Assembly (NCBI GenBank): GCA_023653785.1
Contig: JAMKCH010088182.1
Location: 62,001-126,000 of the forward strand
Length of the DNA stretch: 64,000 nucleotides
Direction of reading: 5' to 3'
Source of the DNA: Ophioderma brevispina
Taxonomy: Eukaryota; Echinodermata; Ophiuroidea; Amphilepidida; Ophiodermatidae
Within the stretch, counting starts at the first letter, position 1. The number at the start of each line of letters is the position of its first letter. The translations under genes and the position numbers were made by a program. This document shows, piece after piece, positions 1-10,206 of the stretch. Under the pieces are notes generated by a model. It saw only the letters and a program-made list of their open reading frames with translations. It did not search any database and had not been told where the DNA came from.

Positions 1-204
1 AAAATATTTGGAAATTTGTAGGAATAGTTAAATGTGAAGGGTATAGTCTGTAGAATTATTATAAGTATTTGTTTCAATGGGAAATGACAGAAAACAGCAT
101 TGTTCAATCGATATGAAGCTCCATATTAAGTGTTCGGACTAAATTGACTAAATTTGACCAAATTTCCGAATAATTTGTACTGATTTGTCCGATGTTAACA
201 TCGG

Positions 205-330
205 TTCATGTTGGTAAAATCTTCGTCAAGCGCATAAACCTACGACTTTGTAGGTTGAAATATTACACCGTTTTGTTTTGAGGTTTATCAACTTTGACTT
301 AAGTTTTTTACTCAAAGAAAGGTTACTGCA
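205..330. mobile_element. MITE-like fold-back (family A), copy 1
   Basis: The sequence GTAAAATCTTCGTCAA is followed about 80 bases later by an approximate reverse complement (CAACTTTGACTTAAG...ACTCAAA). The same module is found at 3,240-3,385, as part of the large duplication, and independently at 44,822-45,050. This makes it a small dispersed palindromic family. No coding capacity. Confidence 0.5.
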
Positions 331-654
331 TGAAAAATGTGATACAGCCACATTATGAATTGGTTCTTATTATGAGTAAAAAAGTGAGAATTATGATGAT
401 ATTTGTTCTGCCTCCCTCGATAGGATGGAGTGCTATTAGAGCGAAATTGCTCATATTCAACAAAAGCTTTCGAAACCGCTTTAATTATTTGATCTTGTAT
501 TGAGGTTACTATTTACATACGGTACAGTTATCTCAAAAATGGTTATTTCATCAGGTTTTGCGGAAATCTTAATTTACATAAATGCCGTTAATTTCAGGAC
601 TTGAGCGAGGGGGGGGGGTGGGAGAGCGAGATCCCTTTCAGTTGATATTTTTGT

Positions 655-765
655 CAATGTAAGACAATCACATATTGGATGCAGGCACCACATACCCCTC
701 ACACTACACACACCCACACAACACACAACACACACACCCACACACAACAACATCCAGGCACGTCA
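655..765 (+). repeat. CA-rich simple repeat, copy 1
   Basis: Degenerate (CA)n with CCCACA interruptions, preceded by a G homopolymer at about 610-620. The same tract recurs in the second copy at 3,715-3,820. Confidence 0.8.
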
Positions 766-1184
766 TTTAATATTGGAGTACGTCCCGGGGGGGTTACAGT
801 CTATAAAGCACGCGCCACCTTGGGCAACCTCTAATATTATTTATGAATCTAATATACTCCTATGAATACAAAACTAAGTTCACTAAACACAAAGACGAAA
901 TGTCATTACTAACATACTTTTGGTCTTTCTATTGACTCTATATGTATAGTTATAAAGTGTAAATCAAAACCGCCGTGTCAAATCCGTGTGTATTTTCTTC
1001 CGTTCCTATTTATATAACTACAGCTTACGGCGATAATAGTCCCGACATTTACTTTGGTGCCTGCAATAGTTTTTGTCACACTTGCCTTCCGTGCGGGAAA
1101 AGCACAAAAATTAGTATTCCAATGAATATTTAAAAGTCTAGACAGTCTTTTGCGACCATGGTCTTGAGACACCAAACTACCTTT

Positions 1185-1670
1185 ATTGTCTTGAGGTTAC
1201 TGAAGGAAAGATGTAAAGTATCAGTATTAAAGTAACTTGAGGTACTGAGAAATATGTAAGTATCAGTATTAAAAGATGGACTTCAGGTACGTAGAAAGAT
1301 TAAGTATCAGTATTAAAGATGGCTGAGTCTTGAGATACTGAAAAAATATGTAAGGATCAGTATTTAACAGAAAGCGACTTGAGGTACATGAAGAAATCTG
1401 AAAGTATCACCGTATTAAAGATGACTTGAAGGTACTCTGAAGAAATATGTAAGTATCATTATTAAAGATGACTTGAGGTACTGAAGAAATCTGGAAGTAT
1501 CAGTATTAAAGATGACTTGAGGTACTTAAGAAATATGTAAGTATCAGATTCACGGATCAGCTGGAGGTTACTGACGAAAGAAAATCTGAAGTATCGTTAT
1601 TAACGATGACTGGAGTGGTACTGAGAAATAGTACGTATCATTATTAAAGATGACTTGAGGTACTTGCTTG
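1185..1670 (+). repeat. 44-bp minisatellite, array 1
   Basis: About eleven degenerate units of ~44 bp. Each contains TTGAGGTACTGAAGAAAT, then GTAAGTATCAGTATTAAAG and GATGAC. Unit length varies by a few bases because of small indels. The same array ends the second duplication copy at 4,235-4,755. Confidence 0.85.
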
Positions 1671-2397
1671 CAAGGAAAATATATCTTTGAAAGTGCTCTT
1701 GCTAGCTTCCCCATTTCGGTTTGCTTGATGCGTTTCTTTCTTCTTTCTTGGACAGCCTGTGTTCTACCAGCCTAGCATTTTATATGATACCCTAAGTTTA
1801 AAATAACGAGAGGCAGCACGACGACTTCAAAGCAGTGCATTGGGGCTATTCCAGAAGTTACCCCCCCCACCCCAAAAAAAAAAAAAATTGGGAATGCCTA
1901 TACCCCTATTCTCCAAATATGCATTGTAATTCCCATAGTGAAATACAAAAAGTGCATGGGAATTTACAACAAAGAAAATCGTTAAATATACAAAGGCATA
2001 TCCAAGATTTAGCCAAAATTAACTCGATGCACTGATAGATATTGAATTAATTGAGCAGCTTACCAAAGTTAACTCTGGGAATTCCCATTGAACCAACTCT
2101 GAAAAAAAATCCCATCCCAAAGAATACCTATATCACTTTAACAAAAACACCCAAAGATGAATCATGATGAAAGAATGCCATGGGATTTCCCACGGAATTT
2201 CCACACTTTTTCAAAAACAGTTTGGCAATTCCCATAGTCAGTTCGAATTGTGAATGAAATTGTCATCTTTTTGAAGTGTGTGGATAATTCTGTAATGCGC
2301 ACGCTCAACACAAATTTCCGCAAAAACCGCACAGCTTTTTACGCGAAGTATACGACTCTATTCACATTTTCAACGATTGGTTAGTGAGCTAATAGAA

Positions 2398-2406
2398 TAT
2401 AAATAG
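2398..2406 (+). promoter_or_regulatory. TATA-like box
   Basis: TATAAATAG, a good match to the metazoan TATA consensus. ATG codons lie about 120 and 160 bases downstream in one frame, ending at a splice-donor-like AAG|GTAAAT near 2,592. I could not find a following exon in a compatible phase, so a real promoter here is speculative. Confidence 0.2.
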
Positions 2407-3007
2407 GGGGTTTGTAGCTATATCCTCGGTCGCAAAAAAAAAAGACATTATCTTGAGGTTTCCAACTTCGGACGCAGTGTTCGCATATTGGTAGCAGACA
2501 GTGCATCACCCATATAATGACATGTGACATTGGGAGACTCCAAACGGCGCAAAATAGAATGAGGACCGTTTTAGGGATCTTCATTTGCAAGGTAAATCCG
2601 CTTCTTTCGCCTGTTTTTAAATCATCGTGTTTTTGATTGCTTTAATCGCTTTCATGTTTTGCTTATTAAGGTACTTTCGCTTTCCTCTCCTTTATTTTGA
2701 AAAGCAAATCAAATAACCTCTCCATTTCACGGACCGTGAGGGGCATGCCTCCATATAAGTTTATGAACATGAACCCGTACGCGAAACTGCAACATGTCAT
2801 CCAAGGAAACCATATTCCACCTGGCATACAACATGCCTATGTGAATGACTCAGGAATGAATGTTATTCCTGGACAAAACAGAAAAGTATATACGGGAAAA
2901 AAAAAAAAGTAAAATGCGGACCTATTATTTGTTCTTCCGGGCGAAAGCTTAGATAGTTATTATTGGAAACCTCACATAGGGAAGAAATTACCTTTTTTCC
3001 CAAAAAG

Positions 3008-3050
3008 CTTAAAGACGCTATCAGTGAGTTATCAAAGTGTCAAATTTTGA
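3008..3050 (+). repeat. Terminal fragment of MITE family B
   Basis: TTAAAGACGCTATCAGTGA matches the ends of the palindromic elements at 29,398-29,732 and 63,291-63,656 (consensus TTAAAGRCACTATCAGTGAT). Only one end is evident. It abuts the start of the second duplication copy. Confidence 0.5.
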
Positions 3051-3239
3051 AAATGTGCTATGGATCATCACGCTAATGTGAAGGGTAAGCTGGAGATATT
3101 ATAATATTTTTTCAATTGGGAAAATTGACTAGAAAACAGCATTGTTCAACGATATGAATCTCCATACAAATAAAGTGTTCTGACTAATGACTAAATGTGA
3201 CCAAATTGTCCGAATTTGTACTTATTTTGTCCGATTTTA

Positions 3240-3385
3240 ACCATTCCGGTTCATGTTGAGTAAAATCTTCGTCAAGTCGAAAAACCTTACGCACGTAGGG
3301 TGAAATATACACCGTTTTGTTGAGGGTTATTCAACTTGACTTAAGTTTTTGACTCAAAAGAAAGGGTTACTCCTGCATGAAAATG
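3240..3385. mobile_element. MITE-like fold-back (family A), copy 2
   Basis: GTTGAGTAAAATCTTCGTCAAG is mirrored about 80 bases on by TTCAACTTGACTTAAG with ACTCAAA. It is the counterpart of 205-330 within the duplication and related to 44,822-45,050. Confidence 0.55.
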
Positions 3386-3714
3386 TATTACATCCACATT
3401 TTGAATTGGTCTTATTATGAGTAAAAAAGTGAGAATTATTGTTGCTATTTGTTTCTCGCACCCTCGAATAGGATGGAGTGCTATTAGAGCGAAATGCTCA
3501 TATTCAACAAAAGCTTTCGAAACCGCTTTAATAATTGACTTTGTATTGATTACTATTTACATACGCGTACAGTTTTTATCTCAAATGGTTATTTCATCAG
3601 GTTTGCGGGAAAATCTTAATGTACATAAATGCCGGTAATTCCAGGGACTTGAGCAGGGGGGGGGGGATGAGCAGGGGGGATCCCATTTTTCAGTTGATAT
3701 TTTGTCAATGTAAG

Positions 3715-3820
3715 GGACACTCACATATGGGAGTACAGAGCACACATACCCCGACAATACACAACACCCACACACACAACACACACACACACCCCAACAC
3801 ACACCCACACATCCAGGCAC
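3715..3820 (+). repeat. CA-rich simple repeat, copy 2
   Basis: Degenerate (CA)n following a G-run at 3,656-3,666. It parallels the tract at 655-765. Confidence 0.8.
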
Positions 3821-4234
3821 GTCATTTAATATTGGCGTTACTTCCCGGGGGGTTTACAGTCCTATAAAGCACGCGCACCTGGGGACAATCCATTATATAT
3901 TTATGAATATAATATCTCCTTGAATTACAAAACTAATGTTCAATTAAACACAAAGACGAAAATGTCATTTAATAACATTAGGTCTTCTATTGACTCTATA
4001 TTATAGTATAAAGTGTAAATCAAAACGCCGTGTCAAATCCGTGTTGTATTTCTTCGTTCTTTTTATCATAAACTACAGCTTACGGCGATAATTAGTCCGA
4101 CATTTACTTTGGTGCCTGCAATAGTTTTTGTCACACTTGCCTTCCGTGAGGGAAAGCACAAAAATAGGATTCATAATATTTAAAAGGTCCGACAGTCTTT
4201 TGCGACCATGGTCTTGAGACACAACTACCTTATG

Positions 4235-4755
4235 TCTTGAGGTTACTGAAAGAAATATGTAAGTAGCAGTATTAAAAGAACTTGGGTACTGAAGGAAATA
4301 TGTAAGTATCAGTATAAAGATGACGTCAGGTTACTGAAGAAATTATGTAAAGTTGTCAGTATTAAAGAGGCTGAGATATGAAGAAATCTGTAAGTATCCG
4401 TATAATTTTAAACGATGACCTTGAGGTACTGAAGAAAGAAATAGGTAAGTATAGTATTAAAGAGAACGTGACGGTACCTGAAGAAATCTGTAAGTATCAG
4501 TATTAAAGATGACTCTTGAGGTACTGAAGAAGAACAGAAACTGGTAAGGAGCAGTATTAAAGATAGCTTGAGGTACTGCGAAATCTGTAAGTATCCGTAT
4601 TAAAGATGAATTAGGGACTGGAGAAATATTGTAAGTATCAGTTTTAAAGCATGACTGAGGGTTACTTAAGAAATATGTCAGTATCGGGTATAAAGCTAGC
4701 TTTGAGGTTATTGAAGAATCGGTAAGTATCCGTATTAGAGGTGGCTGAGCGATTA
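4235..4755 (+). repeat. 44-bp minisatellite, array 2
   Basis: About twelve degenerate copies of the unit seen at 1,185-1,670, again with variable length. Confidence 0.85.
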
Positions 4756-4789
4756 CTTTCTAACAGTGGTATTTTTAGTCTTACATATG

Positions 4790-5385
4790 ACATCTTACAT
4801 AGGTAGAAAAGAACCTAAATAAAAATCTAAAGCATATGCTTGTATTATGAAGTAATGAACGGTAATGGCATATCACTTTACAATGAAGTGCCAAGTGTAT
4901 AAATATGAGCTGCTTATAAGCGAATCACGTTGATAAGTAAATGTGACAGGAGATAAGATTGATCACTTATTAACCACTAATAGTTGTTAGATACAATCAA
5001 AGTAAGAATATTGAATGGGGCAGTAATTGTGTAATGAGAAAATGTTATCTTTTCCCAACACGGTGGTCACACATTAAACAAAGTAATTTTACAGAAATTT
5101 AATTAATCAAAGTAAGAGTACAGGGAGGGGAAATGTACGACTACTGTTGAGAAGAAGTATTATTGAAAGGGGAGAATGGGAGGTACAAGTGGAAGAAAAA
5201 ATGAGAGCTAGAATTTTTGCGTGTGTATGAAAGAGAGTTTTAAAGGTACAGTCACATAGAAGACAGCTCCCAAACTCAAACTCTTCCCAACTACACAATA
5301 CCACATTTTTTTTTCAAACTCGGCTACAATCTTCACAGTTTTTATCAGTCTGCGATTTTCCCGCCAGAAGACCACAGCATCATAA
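4790..5385. other. Anonymous sequence
   Basis: No gene, RNA or repeat recognised. Short open frames are random in composition. Confidence 0.5.
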
Positions 5386-5389
5386 AGTC

Positions 5390-5830
5390 AAACGATCAAG
5401 GATGGTTAATCGGCGACGATACTTCAGTCTTCGATCAGTCTCAGACCTTAACACGACACGACAGCACAAGTTTGACATGTTGCTGTCAAGACTACAAGTC
5501 GGCGACTTATTTTCTGTGGTCGCCGAGTGTAGTCGCGTATTTAACATGTCCAGTTGGCTTGCACCTTCTCTCCCGTTCGGAGCAGACTCATTGCCAACCA
5601 CTTTGTAACTTTAGGCTGCGAGAAAAAAATCGCGGCGGGTTTTGCAAATTTGCCACGTGCTCCCCACCGCACAAGACTGCACAGACTGCAAGACTGTACA
5701 GGACAGTCCCAAACCTTGCCAAATCTACACATAAAAAATGTCCAATCGGCACCAAGTCTTGAGCAGTCTGGAAGTGATATTCTAGCAAAAAATCGGCTGT
5801 GTGGCTGGCAACATATAACCCTCAATAATT
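5390..5830. other. GC-richer island with clustered AGAC/GTCT motifs
   Basis: This stretch is locally richer in G+C and CpG than its flanks and has open frames of 60-110 codons on both strands. None resembles a family I know, and overlapping frames on both strands are what a GC-rich island gives by chance. It contains about ten AGACTG/CAGTCT-type words, one CACGTG and a GACAGCA/TGCTGTC inverted pair. It could be a promoter, a first exon or a short repeat. Confidence 0.3.
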
Positions 5831-6820
5831 ATACAACACCTATATTTTATTATTTTGTATTATATACAATGTGGATATCCAATTAATAAATTGCGGACAC
5901 AAATCGAAATGCTTAACATACTTTCTTACTACTTATGTAAATAATCGCGCTCTCTTCAAGACAAACCTTCATATATTTAATGTACTTGACCACCGAGTGA
6001 ACTGTAAAGCTCCAAATGAGAAACTGTAACAAATTTATTGCAGTGTATCTGGTGACAATTCTTAGTTTACGTTAACTGTTAAAAGGGATAGTATCCGATG
6101 GTGAGTGGCAGCGAACCAATATACGAAATGTGTCACTAACTCCCCGCGGGTTTAAATAATGAAGAGCCATAGGCTATATGTAATTGCGTAGTGAACAAAG
6201 CATTGATTCATGAACATTAACAAGTTATAACCAGAAATTACCAAATTATTCTACCTCTATTGGTCTTGTTAAGGGATAAGACCAAAATATGGACTAATAA
6301 GCTCAGGTGGTGTTTCAGGTTTTAGGTTAAGCCTGACCCATCCACTCCGCACAAAGTATAACCTTATGTATTAAAATATGAAATTTAATATAAGGTGCTT
6401 TAAATGTATGTCTGCTATCACTCAGTTGCTTTGGTACACTAGACGTGTACTTCCGGCATTTGATTGGAAAAACGATTACCCAACAAATCGCTATTCAGTT
6501 GAATTTAGAACTCCATTGACAATCGCTTATTGTCAACTCTACATCGATTTCGTAGCGATTTTTTTCTTGTGATTGACCAGCAACCGGACAATGATTTAGC
6601 TTCAACCTTAATGTAATTTAAAGCGACATTACTGCTAACAATTGACATTTATGAAAGCATTTAATGTTATTTCAATTAAATACAATCTCCGGAAGTCTTA
6701 CATGTGTATTTTGGATTCATTTAATTAAGTTTACAACAGCACGCATTTGGAAGCTCAAGTGAATCACTTTCACCTTATCTCGAAATAAGGTCCCTTTAAT
6801 ATCGCGAATTAAGGGAGCCC
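5831..6820. other. Anonymous AT-rich sequence
   Basis: Nothing gene-like recognised. A short near-palindrome (TCCCTTTAAT...AATTAAGGGA) lies at about 6,790-6,816, just before the fold-back repeat. Confidence 0.5.
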
Positions 6821-6823
6821 TGT

Positions 6824-7010
6824 CTGGAGATAACAAAACTGAATCCAAAATAACCGTCCTTATCTGGAGTTATCAAAGCTAATAAGGAAATAATTCTTCC
6901 GTTTGTAGCGAAAGGAAACCTTATCCCGAGCTTTGTTAACCCTAGATAAGTAGGGTAATTTGAGGTTCAGCTTTTGTTATCTCCAGATAACGCCCACTAT
7001 TTGGGATTCA
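6824..7010. repeat. Fold-back repeat (family C)
   Basis: Two arms facing each other. The left arm has CTGGAGATAACAAAACTGAA and then CCTTATCTGGAGTTATCAAAGCT. The right arm, read in reverse complement, carries the same words (AAACTGAATCCCAAAT, TTATCTGGAGATAACAAAAGCTG). A third, minus-oriented copy lies at 8,620-8,712, on the far side of the Tc1 remnant. Non-autonomous DNA element or satellite-like repeat; no coding capacity. Confidence 0.6.
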
Positions 7011-8122
7011 GTTTCCTAACTACACAGACCCAATCTTATTTCTATGTGATTCCATGCATAATTTTGAATTACGTAATGCCTTTTGTTGGGAGCTATAAAA
7101 TGTCAGACGTCTGTTGTTTGTTCCTTTCCCTGCTACAAGCCGTTGTGCAAGGAGCCTATTTTTTCAGAGTTGGTTGTTACATTTACAACAAAAACTGACA
7201 CATAGGTACCCTAGGCTATGCCTCGTCCAACGGCATTGTTAATAACGCCGAAGAGTACTAATCTTGCTCTCTGACAGAAGGGTACAAACAAACCAGAGTC
7301 GCTGATTTCCTTGGAATATCGCGGAGTACGTTCTGTAAATCCTCAGACATCATCGAGAGGTGAGGCGACGAAAATCTTCAGGACGACCACGATTGACTAC
7401 CAGTCGAGATGATCGCCGACTGCTTAATCTGTGCCGTAAGATCCCGGAAAATGCCAACGAGCCGTCTTCGTCGTTTGTGGAGAAGACACTATGGAATCAA
7501 CGTTACCCCCAAACTGTAGATCGGAGATTGCTTCAACACGGTTACCGAGCAAGACGAATGACCAAATGTCCACGCCCAACTGTTCACCACAGAGTTGATC
7601 GACTTCGCTGGGCTAGGGAGCACAGAAGATTACAGCTCAGACACTGGCGAAGTGCTGTGTTTATTGGCGAGAGCCGCTTCATCCTTGACCATCAAGATGG
7701 AAGACAAATGGTTCGTCGAATACGTGGTGAGAACCTCCGAGGTGACTGTATTCAGGAATCGACTCATTGTGGTGGCGGCTCAGTGATGGTATGGGCCGGT
7801 ATTCATTATGGAGGAAAAAACATCACTGGTGGTGTCAGATGGAAACATGAACCTGGACATTCTGGAAAACACTGTCTGCCACATGCAAGAAGGATTTAAG
7901 GATTTATGTAAACAATTTTCGGCTGCAAGACGACAATGTTACACCGCACATGGCCGCTGTAGTGAGGCAATTTCTTGCGGCAGAGGGGTGGACCAGATAC
8001 CATGGCCTTCTTGCTTCCCTGATTTGAACCCTACGAAGCATGCTGGGATGCCTTAGGCCGAGCCATCAATTACAGGGACAATCTTCCTCAAACACTACAG
8101 GAGTTAGCTCAGCCTCTGACAG

Positions 8123-8272
8123 ATGAGTGGGGCGCTCTGCCCATTGACCTCATAATCAACCTTGTGGACAGTATGAGTGGGGCGCTCTGCCCATTGACAT
8201 CATAAGCAACCTTGTGGACAGTATGAGTGGGGCGCTCTGCCCATTGACCTCATAATCAACCTTGTGGACAGT
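8123..8272 (+). repeat. Three tandem copies of a 50-bp transposase segment
   Basis: The segment beginning ATGAGTGGGGCGCTC and ending TTGTGGACAGT occurs three times at exactly 50-bp spacing (8,123, 8,173, 8,223). The copies differ at only a few bases. It encodes the transposase C-terminus (WGALPIDLI...). Because 50 is not a multiple of three, the expansion destroys the frame. Confidence 0.95.
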
Positions 8273-8549
8273 ATTGACATTTAAAACAGTAGGCCTACTA
8301 TTGAACATTTTGACGCATAAAATTACCCCAAAATGTGTTATATGTCAAATTGACTGATGTGAAAACTTGTAACAAAATCCTTAAATCTGCTGTTCAAATA
8401 CCCCCTTTTCCTTCAAGGCAAGGACACAGTTCATAAAGGGTTACTTGTGAACTAAGGTCATGGTGATATGTTCGAAAGAGACTGACCATTCAAGTAGTGT
8501 GGCGATATACACCCTAGATATCACAAATAACTCATACTGTAAGAATCAT

Positions 8550-8596
8550 TCCATAAAAAGGTGGGAAAAAATATTCCAACTTTATGAGCAACAGTG
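8550..8596 (-). repeat. Right terminal repeat of the Tc1-like element
   Basis: Read on the minus strand the end begins CACTGTTGCTCATAAAG, like many Tc1/mariner termini, and is bordered by TA at 8,597-8,598. Confidence 0.65.
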
Positions 8597-8619
8597 TATA
8601 AGAAGTGTTTATTCAAGGT

Positions 8620-8712
8620 AAGGTGCGTTATGGGGGTTCAGCTTTATTATCTCTTCATAGCTTTGTTAACTCTAGATAAGGACTGTCATTTGGGTTCAGT
8701 TTTGACTCCAGC
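8620..8712 (-). repeat. Family C repeat, third copy
   Basis: In reverse complement it reads AAAACTGAACCCAAATGA, then CCTTATCTAGAGTTAACAAAGCT, matching both arms at 6,824-7,010. The Tc1-like element lies between copies. Confidence 0.6.
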
Positions 8713-10070
8713 TAAGAGCTGAGTCCGGGTGTGGCATACAACTGACATTCATAATATAACTTAATTGGAAGCTACGATAAACAAATGTTGACAGTAAATT
8801 TCTTGCTATTTTAGCGTCCGAATCCGCAGAGTCGGCACTGTGTTTTATGATTCAAATGTTATAAAATAGCATAAAACTTACATTCTCTTGCATGGTGTCA
8901 GGTAATACTATCTGATATAAATAGCTAATTTATGAACTACAATGATGCAACATTACCATCTAGTGAAGATAAAACAAGTGAAATATTGTACTTATATGGT
9001 ATAATTGCTTCAGTGTTCCATATATTATCTAAAATATTCTATTTTTATGTACTGTTACGAAAATAATGGAGTTATTTTACCCGATGAGAAATCGTTTTCT
9101 TCTCAAAATTGTTACTTACACCAAAGCAGGCCCCAAAATAGGTGTAAATTCAGCCGAAATTTGTGAAATGTGAGGTTAAAAATGGCTGAAGTTTGCAATT
9201 TTGCAATGTCAATTGAATACACATTTCTACATATTTTGTTAAATATTTTGGAGCTTACAAACTGGTTCCATTACAACAAATACATAACACTGATAATTTT
9301 CTGGGGAACAAAGGCATGGTAAATTAAGGTTTGCATTTGGAACTAGAGAAAAAATATCCAGCATATTTTGCTCTTTTGAATTTCAAAAGTATCGTCAGAG
9401 TCAGATGAGAGGTAAAATCTGTGTACTATAGGGGTATCAAATTAGCCTCAAATCTATGTGCAGATAAAGTGTTTCCTTATTTTAGGCCCTGCATCAAAGT
9501 CATTGGTCCACCTCGGACAATGTTATGTTCCCCATAGTTAATAGCATCCGTTGAAATATTTGAAGGTGATATGTTTTATTAGGTTATTCTGACTGGCTGT
9601 AGCTCATAAAAGGAGGTACCATGAAATATGCTCTAGATAAAGACAAAGTAGTTGCTAACTATACTCCAAGGCAGGAAAATGTCCGTCAAAAACTTGAGTA
9701 CTCCACATCACAGACGAAATAGAAGTAGTCTCGGGGAAATCCTGTGAAACGAAAAATTAAGAGCTGACATTTTAAGTAAGGAAATACTGATATGCGAAAT
9801 GTGTTCATTTGATATGGAGAAAGTGCCCTATAACATACACACAAGAATATGTTATATTGAATGTCGTCTTTACATAATCATAAATGTAGAGAACCTGCAG
9901 TGGGCGCACGGTAAAGCACTATTGTCGCAATACAGCGTGGTTAGAGATAAGAATTGATTCATAATGTTGCAACATGCAATACTATACAATACACATCTCG
10001 TCCAGTCATGTTGTAATATTTGAAACCAATTCTAAAAGTGTTGGTTCTGTGCAATTTTAGGGTAAGCCAC
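8713..10070. other. Anonymous sequence
   Basis: No coding, RNA or repeat signal recognised in about 1.35 kb. Confidence 0.5.
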
Positions 10071-10071
10071 A

Positions 10072-10206
10072 ACAATCTACTTCAGTACGAGTTCGGCTCA
10101 AAGACAGCATTAACGCCAATCGAAATATAAGACGTCAGAGCCTTAATGCTTGTTGAAGGTAGATTGAGCTATGATGTCATTGTACCGAACTTGCACGTAG
10201 ATTGTT
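10072..10206. mobile_element. Short fold-back element
   Basis: ACAATCTAC...GAGTTCGG at the left is mirrored at the right by CCGAAC...GTAGATTGT. An inner pair, GCATTAACGCC and GCCTTAATGC, is also inverted. Length ~135 bp. Probable MITE of unknown family. Confidence 0.5.

Larger units (their letters stand above)
1..1680 (+). repeat. Direct duplication, copy 1 (~1.7 kb)
   Basis: This segment is repeated in the same orientation at 3,061-4,760. Landmarks occur in the same order in both: the block around AACAGCATTGTTCAA, a G-run, a CA-rich tract, the phrase CATGGTCTTGAGACAC, then a 44-bp minisatellite. The copies differ mainly by scattered one- to three-base insertions and deletions, many beside homopolymers, rather than by substitutions. 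That pattern is more like raw long-read error than evolutionary divergence. No protein-coding signal was recognised. Confidence 0.85.
1681..3060. other. Unique spacer between duplicate copies
   Basis: No known gene was recognised. The stretch holds a poly-A run near 1,880 and several short palindromes around GGGAATTCCC and AATTCCCAT/ATGGGAATT (1,925-2,260). It also has a TATA-like box at 2,398 and an open frame at 2,671-2,912 that ends in lysines encoded by an A-run. A MITE end lies near 3,008. Confidence 0.5.
3061..4760 (+). repeat. Direct duplication, copy 2 (~1.7 kb)
   Basis: Same order of landmarks as 1-1,680, including a family-A fold-back, a CA tract and the 44-bp minisatellite. Indel-rich differences from copy 1 suggest either an uncorrected haplotype or collapsed-read artefact, or a real tandem duplication in a badly polished region. 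Short open frames shared by the two copies are broken differently in each and are not credible genes. Confidence 0.85.
7215..8596 (+). pseudogene. Tc1/mariner-like transposase, inactivated
   Basis: In functional relatives a Tc1-family DDE transposase cuts and pastes the element at TA sites. An open frame from about 7,360 to 7,899 shows the family landmarks in order: a GRPRLTT motif after the N-terminal DNA-binding region, a conserved RLRWAREH segment, VFIGESRF where the first catalytic Asp is expected in SDESRF, and GGSVMVWAG. The C-terminal part continues in other frames: LQDDNVTPH near 7,925 keeps the second catalytic Asp, and SCFPDLNPTKH near 8,010-8,042 has Lys in place of the third acidic residue. 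At least two frameshifts and two lost catalytic acids make it dead. The tail has a triplicated 50-bp segment. The right terminus, followed by TA, is clear; I found no matching left inverted repeat, so the left end is probably truncated. Confidence 0.9.

Noticed and set aside
3581..3867. Cys- and Thr/His-rich frames
   Set aside because: Produced by the CA-rich repeat on each strand, and broken in the other duplicate.
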